A stretch of 64,000 nucleotides of DNA, taken from assembly GCF_023073315.1 (NCBI RefSeq), contig NZ_JADPJH010000014.1, positions 124,001 through 188,000 of the forward strand. Direction: 5' to 3'. This document shows, piece by piece, positions 42,655-51,791 of this stretch. Every line of letters starts with the position of its first letter. Positions within the stretch are counted from its first letter, which is position 1. The stretch is from Bradyrhizobium sp. 1. Lineage in GTDB: Bacteria; Pseudomonadota; Alphaproteobacteria; Rhizobiales; Xanthobacteraceae. A model generated the notes under the pieces. It had not been told where the DNA came from. It worked only from the letters and a program-made list of their open reading frames with translations, and ran no database searches. Both the position numbers and the translations under genes were made by a program.

Positions 42655-43734
42655 ATGAAAGCCGCCGTACTCAAATCCTTCGGAACGCCGCTGGTGATCG
42701 AGAATGCCCCGGAACCGGTGCTCGGCACCGGCGAGGTCATCGTCGATGTCGTCGCCACGCGCGTGCTGTCCTACATGAACGAGGTCTTCAGCGGGATGCG
42801 CAATTATGCCCTCGACCTGCCGATCATCCCGGGCCCGGGCGGCATCGGCCGGGTGCGCGCGATCGGCCCGGACGCAACCAGGCTCGCGATCGGCGACTGG
42901 GTATTCTGCGATCCGACAGTGCGGTCGCGCGACGACGCCGTTGCGCCCGACATCGCGCTGCAAGGACTGACTGCCGCAGGTCTAGGCGGCATGCGTCTGC
43001 AGCAGCATTTTCGTCACGGCTCGTTCGCCGAGCAGATGCGCCTGCCGACCGAGAACGTCAAGCGCCTCGGCGCGATCACGTCGGAGCAGGCCACGCAATG
43101 GTGTGCGCTGGGGACGCTGCTGGTGCCCTATGGCGGTTTCCTCGCCGCCGACCTGAAACCGGGCGAAACCGTGCTGGTGAGCGGGGCCACCGGCAATTTC
43201 GGCAGCGCGGCGGTGTCGGTCGCGCTGGCGATGGGCGCGGCCTGCGTGGTGACGCCGGGCCGCAACGAAAAGATCCTCGCCGACCTCGTCCGCCGCTTCG
43301 GCTGCCGCGTGAGGCCGGTCAGGCTCAGTGGCAACGAGGACGAGGACTGCGAGGCGATGAAGCGCGCCGCGCCCGGGCCGATCGATTGCGTATTCGACAT
43401 CATGCCGCCCTCGGTGAGCCCGAACGTGGTGCGCGCGGCCGTCATGACCGTGCGCGCCTACGGCCGCGTCGTGCTCATGGGCGGCGTCGGCATGGCGGGC
43501 GGTCCGGGGCTCGAGCTGCCCTACCCCTGGATCATGCGCAACTGCATCAGCATCCACGGCGTCTGGATGTATCCGCCGGACGCAGCAAGCCGCCTGATCG
43601 CACTGGTGCGATCCGGGCTGTTGCGGCTCGACGAATACGAGACGACGGCCTTCGGTCTCGATCACGCCAACGAGGCCGTGGAGCATGCCGCGGCCAATGG
43701 CGGACCGTTCAAATTGACGGTGATCAGGCCGTAA
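42655..43734 (+). CDS. Zinc-type alcohol dehydrogenase / quinone oxidoreductase-like protein
   Basis: 359 residues of the medium-chain dehydrogenase superfamily. The GroES-like N-terminus (PEPVLGTGEVIVDVVATRV) and Rossmann motif ETVLVSGATGNFGSAAVSVAL are clear. The classical catalytic-zinc Cys/His pattern of alcohol dehydrogenases is not evident, as in quinone oxidoreductases. AGGTG lies before the ATG at 42655. The regulator at 41772 is divergent. Substrate unknown. Confidence 0.86.
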   Translation: MKAAVLKSFGTPLVIENAPEPVLGTGEVIVDVVATRVLSYMNEVFSGMRNYALDLPIIPGPGGIGRVRAIGPDATRLAIGDWVFCDPTVRSRDDAVAPDIALQGLTAAGLGGMRLQQHFRHGSFAEQMRLPTENVKRLGAITSEQATQWCALGTLLVPYGGFLAADLKPGETVLVSGATGNFGSAAVSVALAMGAACVVTPGRNEKILADLVRRFGCRVRPVRLSGNEDEDCEAMKRAAPGPIDCVFDIMPPSVSPNVVRAAVMTVRAYGRVVLMGGVGMAGGPGLELPYPWIMRNCISIHGVWMYPPDAASRLIALVRSGLLRLDEYETTAFGLDHANEAVEHAAANGGPFKLTVIRP

Positions 43735-43741
43735 GCGGCCG

Positions 43742-43773
43742 CCGCTGCGGCGATGCGCCGTCGCAGCGGTTTT
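43742..43773 (+). terminator. Rho-independent terminator of the dehydrogenase-like gene
   Basis: CCGCTGCG (43742-43749) pairs with CGCAGCGG (43762-43769); an inner GCG/CGC extends the stem. TTTT follows at 43770-43773. It lies 8 bases past the stop codon. Confidence 0.78.
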
Positions 43774-43826
43774 GCCCGATCCATCAAATAGCTGGAAGGC
43801 GTCACCCCGATCATAGCCGCCGGTGT

Positions 43827-43864
43827 CCGGCTACTGTGCATGGGGTTGTTTCGCAGTTTTTGTT
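43827..43864. repeat. Dispersed 3'-end repeat, copy A (after lolD)
   Basis: A 38-base sequence on the plus strand beginning CCGGCTACTGTGCATGGGG. It matches the reverse complement of 59263-59301 with one mismatch and one gap. It overlaps the lolD stop codon and, read in lolD sense, starts AACAAAAACTGCG right after the coding sequence. Confidence 0.75.
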
Positions 43865-44567
43865 ATTCGAGCTCGACGACCTGGCCGTTCGACAGCGACA
43901 CGCGCCGGTCCATGCGGCCGGCGAGCTCCATGTTGTGGGTCGCGATCAGCATCGAAACTTGCGTGGCCTTGACCAGCTGCATCAGGGCCTGGAACACATG
44001 GTCCGCGGTGTGCGGATCGAGATTTCCGGTCGGCTCGTCCGCAAACAGCACGCGCGGCGCGTTCGCAACCGCCCGCGCGATGGCGACGCGCTGCTGCTCG
44101 CCGCCCGACAGTTCCGCGGGGCGATGGGTGATGCGGTCGCCGAGCCCGAGATAGCCGAGGATCTCCTTGGCGCGCTTGACGCTCTCGGACTTCTTCAGGC
44201 CGCGGATCATCTGCGGCATCATCACGTTCTCCAGCGCCGAGAACTCCGGCAAGAGCCGGTGCGACTGGTAGACGAAGCCGATATCGGTGCGGCGCAACTG
44301 GGTGCGCTCGATGTCGGGCAGTTGCGAGGTCGGCGCGCCGTTGACATAGACCTCGCCGGAATCGGGCGCTTCGAGCAGGCCCGCAATGTGCAGCAGCGTC
44401 GACTTGCCCGAGCCCGATGGCGCCACCAGCGCGACCGATTGCCCGGCCCACAGCGCGAGCTTGGCGCCGTCGAGGATCGTCAGCGGCACCTCGCCCTGCA
44501 AGTACTGCCGCTTTATCTCGTGGAGATAAATGACCGGTACATCTTCAGCCCCATGCTGCTGCTCCAT
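43863..44567 (-). CDS. lolD: Lipoprotein-releasing ABC transporter ATP-binding protein LolD
   Basis: LolD energises release of outer-membrane-directed lipoproteins from the inner membrane, together with LolC/E. Walker A is [14 protein letters not shown], signature [15 protein letters not shown], Walker [13 protein letters not shown] with the H-loop in [15 protein letters not shown]. It has 234 residues. It follows lolC/E by seven bases; the two are one operon downstream of proS. In many relatives dnaE lies next; here dnaE is 25 kb distant on the same strand. Confidence 0.95.
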   Translation of the reverse strand: MEQQHGAEDVPVIYLHEIKRQYLQGEVPLTILDGAKLALWAGQSVALVAPSGSGKSTLLHIAGLLEAPDSGEVYVNGAPTSQLPDIERTQLRRTDIGFVYQSHRLLPEFSALENVMMPQMIRGLKKSESVKRAKEILGYLGLGDRITHRPAELSGGEQQRVAIARAVANAPRVLFADEPTGNLDPHTADHVFQALMQLVKATQVSMLIATHNMELAGRMDRRVSLSNGQVVELE

Positions 44568-44574
44568 CAGCCCC

Positions 44575-45855
44575 TCACTCGTACCGGAGCGCTTCGACCG
44601 GATCGAGGCGCGCGGCGCGCCACGACGGGTAGAGCGTCGCCAGGAACGACAGCGTCAGCGCCATGATGACGACGGCCGAGGTCTCGCCGACGTCGATCTC
44701 GGCGGGCAGTTTCGACAGGAAGTAGAGCTCCGGCGAGAATATCTCGGTGCTGGTGAGCCAGGACAGGAATTGCCGGATCGATTCGATGTTGAGACAGATC
44801 ACGAGGCCAACGAGGAAGCCGACCAGCGTGCCGACCACGCCGATCGAGGCGCCCGTGATCAGGAAGATGCGCATGATCGAGCCTTGCGAGGCGCCCATCG
44901 TGCGCAGGATCGCGATGTCGCTGCCCTTGTCCTTCACCAGCATGATCAGGCCGGAGACGATGTTCAGCGCCGCGACCAGCACGATCATGGTCAGGATCAG
45001 GAACATCACGTTGCGCTCGACCTGGAGCGCGTTGAAGAAGGTCGAGTTGCGCTGCCGCCAGTCGACCAGGAACACAGGCCGGCCCGCGGCCTCCGTCACC
45101 GCCTGACGAAAAGCGACGATGCGATCGGGGTTGGTGGTGAACACCTCGATCGAGGTGACGTCGTTGCTGCGGTTGAAATAGGCCTGCGCTTCGGCGAGCG
45201 GCATGAATACGAAGCCGAGATCGTATTCGGACATGCCGATCTCGAACACGGCGACGATCTTGTACGGCTTGATGCGTGGCGTGGTGCCCATCGGGGTGAC
45301 CGCGCCCTTCGGCGCCACCAGCGTGATGCTGTCGCCGGCGTGCAGCGACAGCTGGTCGGCAAGGCGCCGGCCGATCGCGACCCCCTGCCCGTCGTCAAAG
45401 CCCTCGAGCGAGCCCTGCTTGATGTTCTTGGCGATCGAGGTGAGGTTGTTGAGGTCGTCGGAGCGGATGCCGCGCACCAGCACGCCCGAGGCGTTCCACG
45501 GCGAGGACGCCAGCGCTTGGCCATCGACCACGGGGGCCGCAAGGCGGATGCCCTGGACCTGGCTGAGGCGGTCGGCGACGTCTTTCCAGTCCGTCAGCGG
45601 CGATTCCAACGGCTGCACCAGGATGTGGCCGTTGAGGCCCAAAATCTTGTCGAGCAGTTCTTTCCGGAAGCCGTTCATGACGGCCATCACGATGATCAGC
45701 GTCGCCACGCCCAGCATGATGCCGAGGAAGGAGAACCCGGCGATCACCGAGATGAATCCCTCCTTGCGGCGTGCCCGCAAATAGCGCGCCGACAACATCC
45801 ACTCGAAGGGCGCGAAAGGCGCGGTTGGCTTGGTCTCTGTCATGGTTTCATCCAT
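44575..45855 (-). CDS. lolC: Lipoprotein-releasing ABC transporter permease LolC/LolE
   Basis: 426 residues with four membrane helices and a large periplasmic domain between helices 1 and 2, as in the MacB/LolCE fold. The N-terminal [20 protein letters not shown] and the final [15 protein letters not shown] motif that engages the ATPase are visible. Alphaproteobacteria usually have a single LolC/E-type (LolF-like) permease. An alternative in-frame ATG is at 45843. It pairs with LolD. Confidence 0.93.
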   Translation of the reverse strand: MDETMTETKPTAPFAPFEWMLSARYLRARRKEGFISVIAGFSFLGIMLGVATLIIVMAVMNGFRKELLDKILGLNGHILVQPLESPLTDWKDVADRLSQVQGIRLAAPVVDGQALASSPWNASGVLVRGIRSDDLNNLTSIAKNIKQGSLEGFDDGQGVAIGRRLADQLSLHAGDSITLVAPKGAVTPMGTTPRIKPYKIVAVFEIGMSEYDLGFVFMPLAEAQAYFNRSNDVTSIEVFTTNPDRIVAFRQAVTEAAGRPVFLVDWRQRNSTFFNALQVERNVMFLILTMIVLVAALNIVSGLIMLVKDKGSDIAILRTMGASQGSIMRIFLITGASIGVVGTLVGFLVGLVICLNIESIRQFLSWLTSTEIFSPELYFLSKLPAEIDVGETSAVVIMALTLSFLATLYPSWRAARLDPVEALRYE

Positions 45856-45887
45856 CGCTCGATAATCCCATGATTCGGGGTCAAATG

Positions 45888-45905
45888 TGGCCGGATTACC
45901 GGCCC
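45888..45905 (-). other. Hairpin between proS and the lol genes
   Basis: GGCCGG (45889-45894) and CCGGCC (45899-45904) flank ATTA, with T/A closing pairs nearby. It lies in the 72-base gap between the proS stop and the permease start. No T run follows, so it may attenuate rather than terminate. Confidence 0.35.
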
Positions 45906-45927
45906 ACTATCGCGCGATGAACACTAT

Positions 45928-47247
45928 TCAACCGACCAGCCGGGCGACCGCGTCCGCAGGCGACATGGTCTCGCGGGAGCCGTCGCTGCGCTTCTTGATC
46001 TCGACCTTGCCGTCCGCGAGACCCTTGGGGCCGATCATGATCTGCCAGGGAATGCCGATCAGGTCTGCGGCGGCGAATTTGGCGCCGGCGCGCTGGTCGG
46101 TGTCGTCATAGAGCACGTCGACGCCCTTGGCCTGGAGCTCGGCATAGAGCTTCTCGCAGGCCGCATCGACTGCGGCATCGCCCTGCTTGAGATTGAGGAT
46201 CGACACGCGGAATGGGGCCACCGCCTCCGGCCATTTGATGCCAGCATCGTCATGGCAGGCCTCGATGATGGCACCGAGCAGGCGGGAGACGCCGACGCCG
46301 TAGGAGCCGCCGTGGATCGGCACGTCGACGCCGTCAGGCCCGGCCACCAGCGCCTTCATGGCGTCGGAATATTTCGTGCCGAAATAGAAGATCTGGCCAA
46401 CCTCGATGCCGCGGGTGTTCACCCGCTTGTCTTCGGGCACTTCCTGCTCGAACCGCGCGGCGTCATGGACGTCCTCGGTGGCGGCATAGACCGAAGTCCA
46501 TTGCTTGATAATCGGCGTCAGGTCGCCTTCATAATCGACGTCCTCGCCCGGCACCGGCAGGTCCAGCACGTCGCGATTGATGAACACGCCGGATTCGCCG
46601 GTCTCAGCCAGCACGATGAATTCGTGGCTGAGATCGCCGCCAATCGGGCCGGTCTCGGCGCGCATCGGGATCGCTTTCAGCCCCATCCGCGCGAAGGTGC
46701 GCAGGTAAGCGACGAACATCTTGTTGTAGGCGACGCGCGCCGCAGCTTCGTTGAGGTCGAAGGAATAGGCGTCCTTCATCAGAAACTCGCGGCCACGCAT
46801 CACGCCGAAACGCGGACGCTGCTCGTCGCGGAATTTCCATTGGATATGATAGAGATTGAGCGGCAGGCTCTTGTAGGATTTCACGTAAGCGCGAAAGATC
46901 TCGGTGATCATTTCCTCGTTGGTCGGCCCGAACAGCAGCTCGCGCTTGTGGCGGTCGGCGATGCGGAGCATCTCCGGGCCATAGGCGTCATAACGGCCGC
47001 TCTCGCGCCAGAGATCGGCGAGCTGGAGCGTCGGCATCAACAGTTCCAGCGCGCCGGCGCGGTCCTGCTCCTCGCGCACGATCTGCTCGATCTTCTTGAG
47101 CACGCGGAAGCCGAGCGGCAGCCAGGCATAGATGCCGGCGGCCTCCTGCCGGATCATGCCGGCCCGCAGCATCAGCCGATGCGAGACGATCTCCGCCTCT
47201 TTCGGATTTTCCTTCAGAATGGGCAGAAAGAACCGCGACAACCGCAT
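45928..47247 (-). CDS. proS: Prolyl-tRNA synthetase, short (alphaproteobacterial type 2)
   Basis: It charges tRNA-Pro. It has 439 residues, shorter than the E. coli enzyme because the inserted editing domain is absent, which is typical for this class. Class II motif 2 is [20 protein letters not shown], motif 3 [14 protein letters not shown], with [16 protein letters not shown] near the start. The C-terminal anticodon-binding domain follows ([20 protein letters not shown]). The ATG at 47247 is preferred over a TTG four codons earlier. A 147-base gap separates it from the copper operon upstream on the same strand. Confidence 0.96.
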   Translation of the reverse strand: MRLSRFFLPILKENPKEAEIVSHRLMLRAGMIRQEAAGIYAWLPLGFRVLKKIEQIVREEQDRAGALELLMPTLQLADLWRESGRYDAYGPEMLRIADRHKRELLFGPTNEEMITEIFRAYVKSYKSLPLNLYHIQWKFRDEQRPRFGVMRGREFLMKDAYSFDLNEAAARVAYNKMFVAYLRTFARMGLKAIPMRAETGPIGGDLSHEFIVLAETGESGVFINRDVLDLPVPGEDVDYEGDLTPIIKQWTSVYAATEDVHDAARFEQEVPEDKRVNTRGIEVGQIFYFGTKYSDAMKALVAGPDGVDVPIHGGSYGVGVSRLLGAIIEACHDDAGIKWPEAVAPFRVSILNLKQGDAAVDAACEKLYAELQAKGVDVLYDDTDQRAGAKFAAADLIGIPWQIMIGPKGLADGKVEIKKRSDGSRETMSPADAVARLVG

Positions 47248-47394
47248 GGCAATACTCAAGGAATCAGTGATGGCCTGCAGTGAAAGCGGATTGAGAGCGA
47301 AAACACAAGACCGGGAATGAGGAAAAGCCGCTAACGCAGCGAAATTCCTGTCATTTTTCCGTTGCCTTCAGGTTCGACTTGAACGCTGTACGCC

Positions 47395-48957
47395 TCAAGG
47401 CGGCGCCACCTCAAGATCGTCCTCGAGCGTGATCTTCTCGAAATCGGTGACCAGCGCATCGATCCGCACACGCCAGCGGCCGGCGAAGGGCAGCTCGACC
47501 TTGCGCACATGCCAGTAGCCGTCAGGCCCGAGCGAAGCGTCCCGCTCCATCGGCTCGATGCCGCGCTCGGGCAGGCTCAGGGTCAGCGTCACCTCCTTGG
47601 CCGTGAGCGGCGCCGCCTCGCCCGTCATGAGCTGGAGCACGAAGTCATCAGCGCCCGCCTTGCCGGGCGAGACCAGGACCTGGAACATCGCCTTGTCGGT
47701 GTGGATGTGGATCGCCAGCGGCGTTTCGGGAACGATCGTCCGCGGCGGCGGCGTGAAGCGCCAGCCGGCGACGACGGCAAGGATGGCGAGTGCAATCGCA
47801 CCTTCCAGCAGGATCGAGCGCTTCAGCGCGGGCGTCGCATTCTCGCCCCTAGCCAGGGCCGGTGTCAGCCGGAACCGATTGAGCGCGGCAAGCGCCAGCA
47901 ATCCCGTGACAAACACAAGCTTGATCGAGAGGATCATCCCGTAGCGGGTCTCGACCAGCGCTGCCGGCTTGTCGAGCTGAACGATCGCGAGTGCGAGGCC
48001 GGTCAAGGCCAGCACGCCGACCGCCAGCGCAGCAATGCGGGAGAAGCGGTTCACGACGGGAAGCGTTGCGCTCGTCGGCTTCGACACCAGCGCGACGAGC
48101 GGCGCGAGGGCGCCGATCCAGATGCTGACGCCGAGGCCGTGGAGAAAAATCGCCGGCCGGATCAACGCCTCCGGCGGGGCCGTTGCAGCGTGCCCGGTCA
48201 TGGCGAGCGACAGACCGACGCCGACAAACGCGATGATCGCAAGCGCGCGCACATACCATGCGCTGCGCAGCGACATCAGCGCGAGCAGCATCGCTGCGAT
48301 GGCCACCATCAGCGCGGGGCCGGCGCTGGTCGCGAACGCGACCTTCCAGGGGGCTATCGTCGCGAGCGCCGCTGGCGGCAGCCCGAGGAGATCGAGGCCC
48401 AGTGCGCCAAGGGACGCGATGGCGCAGGGAATGCCGATGGCGAGCGCCAAGCGCGGGACGGTCATCCCGATCATCGACCACGCGATCCAGCGCGCAAAGA
48501 ACACGCCGCCGACGCCGACAAACAGGCCGAGGTAGAGACCGATCCGGGCAAGCCAGATCAGCGCGTTTAACCCGCCATCCGTCGTGACCGGAGGCGTTGT
48601 CGCCGTCGGCATGCCGATCGAGAAGATCACCGAGCCCGAGACCGGATGGCCGTCCTCGGAGATCACGCGATAACTGACCACGGACGTTCCCTGCGGCAGG
48701 TCCGGTGGCATCACGACCGAGATGGTCTCGCCCGATGCGTTGACCCGCGCATCGTGCCGCGCCCGGCCCGCGCCATCGATCAGCAGAATTGCGCCCGGCG
48801 TCACCGCTTCGTTGAAACGCAGTTCCACCGCCTTCGGCGCACTTGCGAGCATGCTGCCGCTCGCCGGCTCGACCGCGACAAGCGCCGCATGCGCCGAGGC
48901 GCCGGTCGCAAAGCCGACAACGAGGAGCAGCGTCGCGAGCCCGGCGAGCAGGCGCAT
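47395..48957 (-). CDS. CopC-CopD fusion copper-transport protein (YcnJ-like)
   Basis: 520 residues. A Sec signal is cleaved before His23, giving the His1 of a CopC domain; the second ligand region is EDGHPVSGSV (His104). Residues about 130-380 form eight membrane helices of a CopD-type domain (LARIGLYLGLFVGVGGVFFARW). A C-terminal beta domain (about 400-520; FQVLVSPGKAGADDFVLQLM) resembles the YtkA/FixH-like fold. It probably moves Cu across the inner membrane. It overlaps the YcnI gene by one base and closes the copper operon. Confidence 0.9.
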   Translation of the reverse strand: MRLLAGLATLLLVVGFATGASAHAALVAVEPASGSMLASAPKAVELRFNEAVTPGAILLIDGAGRARHDARVNASGETISVVMPPDLPQGTSVVSYRVISEDGHPVSGSVIFSIGMPTATTPPVTTDGGLNALIWLARIGLYLGLFVGVGGVFFARWIAWSMIGMTVPRLALAIGIPCAIASLGALGLDLLGLPPAALATIAPWKVAFATSAGPALMVAIAAMLLALMSLRSAWYVRALAIIAFVGVGLSLAMTGHAATAPPEALIRPAIFLHGLGVSIWIGALAPLVALVSKPTSATLPVVNRFSRIAALAVGVLALTGLALAIVQLDKPAALVETRYGMILSIKLVFVTGLLALAALNRFRLTPALARGENATPALKRSILLEGAIALAILAVVAGWRFTPPPRTIVPETPLAIHIHTDKAMFQVLVSPGKAGADDFVLQLMTGEAAPLTAKEVTLTLSLPERGIEPMERDASLGPDGYWHVRKVELPFAGRWRVRIDALVTDFEKITLEDDLEVAPP

Positions 48958-49475
48958 CAGGGCTTTGGTAACAATTTCACGCCAGGCGCCGGCGACTTGC
49001 CCTCATGCGAATGCCCTGCCCCTTCCGCCGGAATCTCGATCCAGCGGCTGACGCCGGTCTCGCATTCCTGGACGACGGGAAAGTACAGGGTCGTGTTCGG
49101 CTTGAGCGCATCGGTCAGCACCGTGTGCATGACGAACTCGTCATAGTTCTTGTCCGGCAGCTTGCCGCCGGACCACGCCACCTCCTTGACGCCGGAGGAG
49201 AGCTTGTTGCCGTGATAATCGTACTCAGTGGCATATTTGCCCTCGACCACATCGACGCTCCAACCCGCCTTCGGCATCGGCTTCACCGCGATCACCCCTT
49301 CCGGGATCTGCACGCGGATCTTCACCGTGGGCGAACCGGCACAGCCATGCGGCACGGCGAAGACGGCCTTGTAGGACGCGCCGACCGTGGCCTGCTTGCC
49401 CTCGAGAAAGACGTGCGCCACCGCGGGCGATGCGGCGAGTGCCGCAATCGCGATCAGGCAAAATCGCTTCGACAT
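48957..49475 (-). CDS. YcnI-family (DUF1775) copper-binding protein
   Basis: 172 residues. The signal peptide is cleaved to leave His21 as the first mature residue (AVAHVFLEGKQATVG), which in YcnI homologues coordinates Cu(II) with a nearby Glu and a Trp. The body shows VPHGCAGSPTVKIRVQIPEG and the Cys pair around CETGV. The C-terminus is His-containing (GAGHSHEGKSPAPG). It lies between PCu(A)C and CopC-CopD. Confidence 0.9.
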   Translation of the reverse strand: MSKRFCLIAIAALAASPAVAHVFLEGKQATVGASYKAVFAVPHGCAGSPTVKIRVQIPEGVIAVKPMPKAGWSVDVVEGKYATEYDYHGNKLSSGVKEVAWSGGKLPDKNYDEFVMHTVLTDALKPNTTLYFPVVQECETGVSRWIEIPAEGAGHSHEGKSPAPGVKLLPKP

Positions 49476-49506
49476 GGTTGACCTCCTGAAGCCCAGATCG
49501 GCTGCG

Positions 49507-50031
49507 TCACATCTTCATTCCCGAATGATCCGGCATTTTCTTCATCATCATGCCTCCGCCGCCACCGGGCGCCTGCGCGCCGACGCCCTGGACATCAAGA
49601 GAGACGGCGATCTTGCCTGCCTTTTCGAACTCCAGCGTGACCGGCACCTTCTCGCCTTCCTTGAACGCGCCCTTCAGTTCCTGGAGCATCAAATGATAGC
49701 CACCGGGCGCAAGCTTCACCGTCTTTCCGGGATCGATCACGAGCCCCTTGTCGAGCGGGCGCATCTTCATCACGCCATTGTCCATCGTCATCTCATGGAC
49801 CTCGACCTTTCCCGCGATATCGGCGGAAACGCTGACCAGCTTATCCGCCGCCGTCCCCTTGTTCTCGATGGTCAGGTAGCCGCCCGCCACCTTGGCGCCA
49901 CCAGGCGTCGCCCGACTCCAGGCCTGCGAGATGACGAGATCGCCGGCCTTGACGTCGTCGGCCGCCGCCGGTGCCGCGCAGAGCGCGAGAGCGAACGCCG
50001 CGAACATCGTATCTTTCAACATTTTCTTCAT
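49507..50031 (-). CDS. PCu(A)C-type periplasmic copper chaperone
   Basis: 174 residues from the ATG at 50031 with a Sec signal ending near PAAADD. The Cu(I) motif is complete: His79 in VEVHEMTMDNGVMKM, Met90, and His113/Met115 in GGYHLMLQEL. A C-terminal Met/His tail (GMMMKKMPDHSGMKM) adds a likely second copper site. Such chaperones deliver copper to cytochrome oxidase or buffer it. It is in the copper operon, 28 bases after the thioredoxin. Confidence 0.92.
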   Translation of the reverse strand: MKKMLKDTMFAAFALALCAAPAAADDVKAGDLVISQAWSRATPGGAKVAGGYLTIENKGTAADKLVSVSADIAGKVEVHEMTMDNGVMKMRPLDKGLVIDPGKTVKLAPGGYHLMLQELKGAFKEGEKVPVTLEFEKAGKIAVSLDVQGVGAQAPGGGGGMMMKKMPDHSGMKM

Positions 50032-50059
50032 ATCGGTCTTCCCGGTTGCAGATTGAATT

Positions 50060-50557
50060 TCAGTGTGCGGCGAGCTGTTGGTCCGACCATTTTTCGAGAT
50101 CAACCATCTCGGCCGAGCCTTCGATCGTCGTGATGGTCTGGTCCCGCGAGATGAGCATGGTCCGGGGAATGTCTCCCTGCCAGGCAGGATCGATCTCGAA
50201 CCGCAAACGCTCGACAAAGCCGTCGCTGAAGATGAAGTTCTCGGTCGACGACAACCCCGCTTTATCAAGCATCGATTGCGTCGCAGCCGGAAGGTTCGGC
50301 ACGAGATCGGCGCTGATCGTGATCACGTCAATCCCGGGATGGTCCTTCGCAAACTGCCCGAGCAGCGGCAGCTCGACCTTGCATGGCCCGCAGGTCACAC
50401 CCCAGAAATGCACGAGGGTCGGGCGGCCTGCATGGCCCTTCAGCACGCTTTGCCAGGTGCCGCGCTCGAACGGTTTGAGGGCCGGCCGCGCTCCAAGCGC
50501 AGACGCCGATGCGATCAGGATAGACAGACCCAGCATGCCTGCAAATCGACGTTTCAT
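50060..50557 (-). CDS. TlpA/Sco-like thioredoxin-fold protein
   Basis: 165 residues. Signal segment, then a thioredoxin fold with active site FWGVTCGPCKVELPLL, Cys56 and Cys59. It resembles TlpA/ScsD-type membrane or periplasmic oxidoreductases that keep copper-site Cys residues reduced. The ATG at 50557 overlaps the preceding stop as ATGA. In this operon it may act on the Cys-rich Asp-box protein encoded upstream. Confidence 0.86.
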   Translation of the reverse strand: MKRRFAGMLGLSILIASASALGARPALKPFERGTWQSVLKGHAGRPTLVHFWGVTCGPCKVELPLLGQFAKDHPGIDVITISADLVPNLPAATQSMLDKAGLSSTENFIFSDGFVERLRFEIDPAWQGDIPRTMLISRDQTITTIEGSAEMVDLEKWSDQQLAAH

Positions 50558-51765
50558 GGTTGGTCCTCGATCGCTGTGAGGCGGTAGCCATCCGCCTTCG
50601 TCATCCATGACAGGTAGGTCTGCCGGCCATTGGAGACCAGCAAGGGATGGTCGGAAGTATCGGTCGTGCTCGATATCGTCTTCGGCGGCGACCAGGTCTC
50701 GCCATCGTCACGCGAAATCGTCATCTGAACCGAAGTCTTCTCGCCATCGAACTCCTTCCACACCATCACCGTTCCCGTCCCGCCCGCAAGCACGAAGGGT
50801 CGCGTCGGGTTGCGGCCCGGCTGCCCGATCGCCATGGGCGCGGAGAAGGTCCGGCCTTCGTCGCGCGAGTGCGCGTAGAACAATCCCTTCCGCGCCTTTC
50901 CGTTCGTGTACCAGGCGACGTGATAAGTCCCGTTCGGCGCAACGGTGAGGCTCGGCCCGTGGTGCGGACAGGCATTGATCTGCCAGTCGTCGTTGCTGAC
51001 CCGATGGATTTCGCCCGACGTCGAGACATCGGTGAACGTCATGACCGCGTGATCGCGCACACCCCCGTCGAAAATGTTTCTGAAGATCACGGCCGGCCGC
51101 CCCGGCGCCGCGAATGTCAGCCCCAACCGGCAACATTCGCAGGTGTTGTCACGCGCGAGACCTGCCTCCCCGTAGTTGGCGCCGCCGTCGCGCGACGAGG
51201 CAAAGAACAGCCCTGCTCCCTCGTACTTCCGTCCCGCTTCCTTCGCGGGAACGCGATTGCGCTTGTCGAGCCACGCCGCGAAGACCGTTCCGTCCTGATC
51301 GAGCGCCAGCGCCTCAAACCGCTGGCTCTCGTTGTTTGCCGTGATGGGCTTCAGGTCCGCGAAGCTCCTCCCGCCATCGCCGGATCGTGAGTAGAGCACC
51401 TGCCCGTTGAACGCTTCATCCCTGAAGATCGAGAATGCGAGGGCGATGCCGCCCTTGCGATCGACGACGATCTTCGGCCGGGCATCCGGCCCCCAATCAA
51501 GGTTCAGCCGCTTCGTCGTGACCTGGATGGGAGCCGAGAAACTGCGTCCCGCATCCTGCGAACTCGCAACCGAGACCTGCCCGCCCGCCATCCAGACCAG
51601 CCACAACGTTCCGTCCGGACCGAAGGCAGGCGTCACCTTGGTTGCGCAGCGCAGCGTCGGCTCTTCGCAGGCCGATTCGGAGGCATGCTGACCGTGCATC
51701 TGCGCGAGCGCCGTACCTTGCAGAAGCGCGAGAGCGGCTATCCCGAGCAAGCCATTTCGGACCAT
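50554..51765 (-). CDS. Exported Asp-box (BNR/sialidase-fold) protein with a CECC motif
   Basis: 403 residues with a Sec signal (GLLGIAALALLQGTALAQ) and an AGGGAG before ATG 51765. At least five Asp-box repeats are visible: SQDAGRSF, SGDGGRSF, SRDGGANY, SRDEGRTF, SRDDGETW, predicting a six-bladed propeller. Sialidase catalytic residues are not evident. The motif DNTCECCRLGL (Cys209, 211, 212), plus Met/His-rich residues right after the signal (MHGQHASE), could bind copper. It lies between a TonB receptor and a thioredoxin, so a metal-related role is more likely than glycan cleavage. Confidence 0.82.
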   Translation of the reverse strand: MVRNGLLGIAALALLQGTALAQMHGQHASESACEEPTLRCATKVTPAFGPDGTLWLVWMAGGQVSVASSQDAGRSFSAPIQVTTKRLNLDWGPDARPKIVVDRKGGIALAFSIFRDEAFNGQVLYSRSGDGGRSFADLKPITANNESQRFEALALDQDGTVFAAWLDKRNRVPAKEAGRKYEGAGLFFASSRDGGANYGEAGLARDNTCECCRLGLTFAAPGRPAVIFRNIFDGGVRDHAVMTFTDVSTSGEIHRVSNDDWQINACPHHGPSLTVAPNGTYHVAWYTNGKARKGLFYAHSRDEGRTFSAPMAIGQPGRNPTRPFVLAGGTGTVMVWKEFDGEKTSVQMTISRDDGETWSPPKTISSTTDTSDHPLLVSNGRQTYLSWMTKADGYRLTAIEDQP

Positions 51766-51791
51766 GGTCCTACTCCCTTCGAGAGCCCGGA

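Noticed and set aside
43098-44666. 522-codon plus-strand frame spanning the dehydrogenase 3' end and lolD
   Set aside because: Crosses two real genes in wrong frames and a terminator; Arg-rich nonsense.
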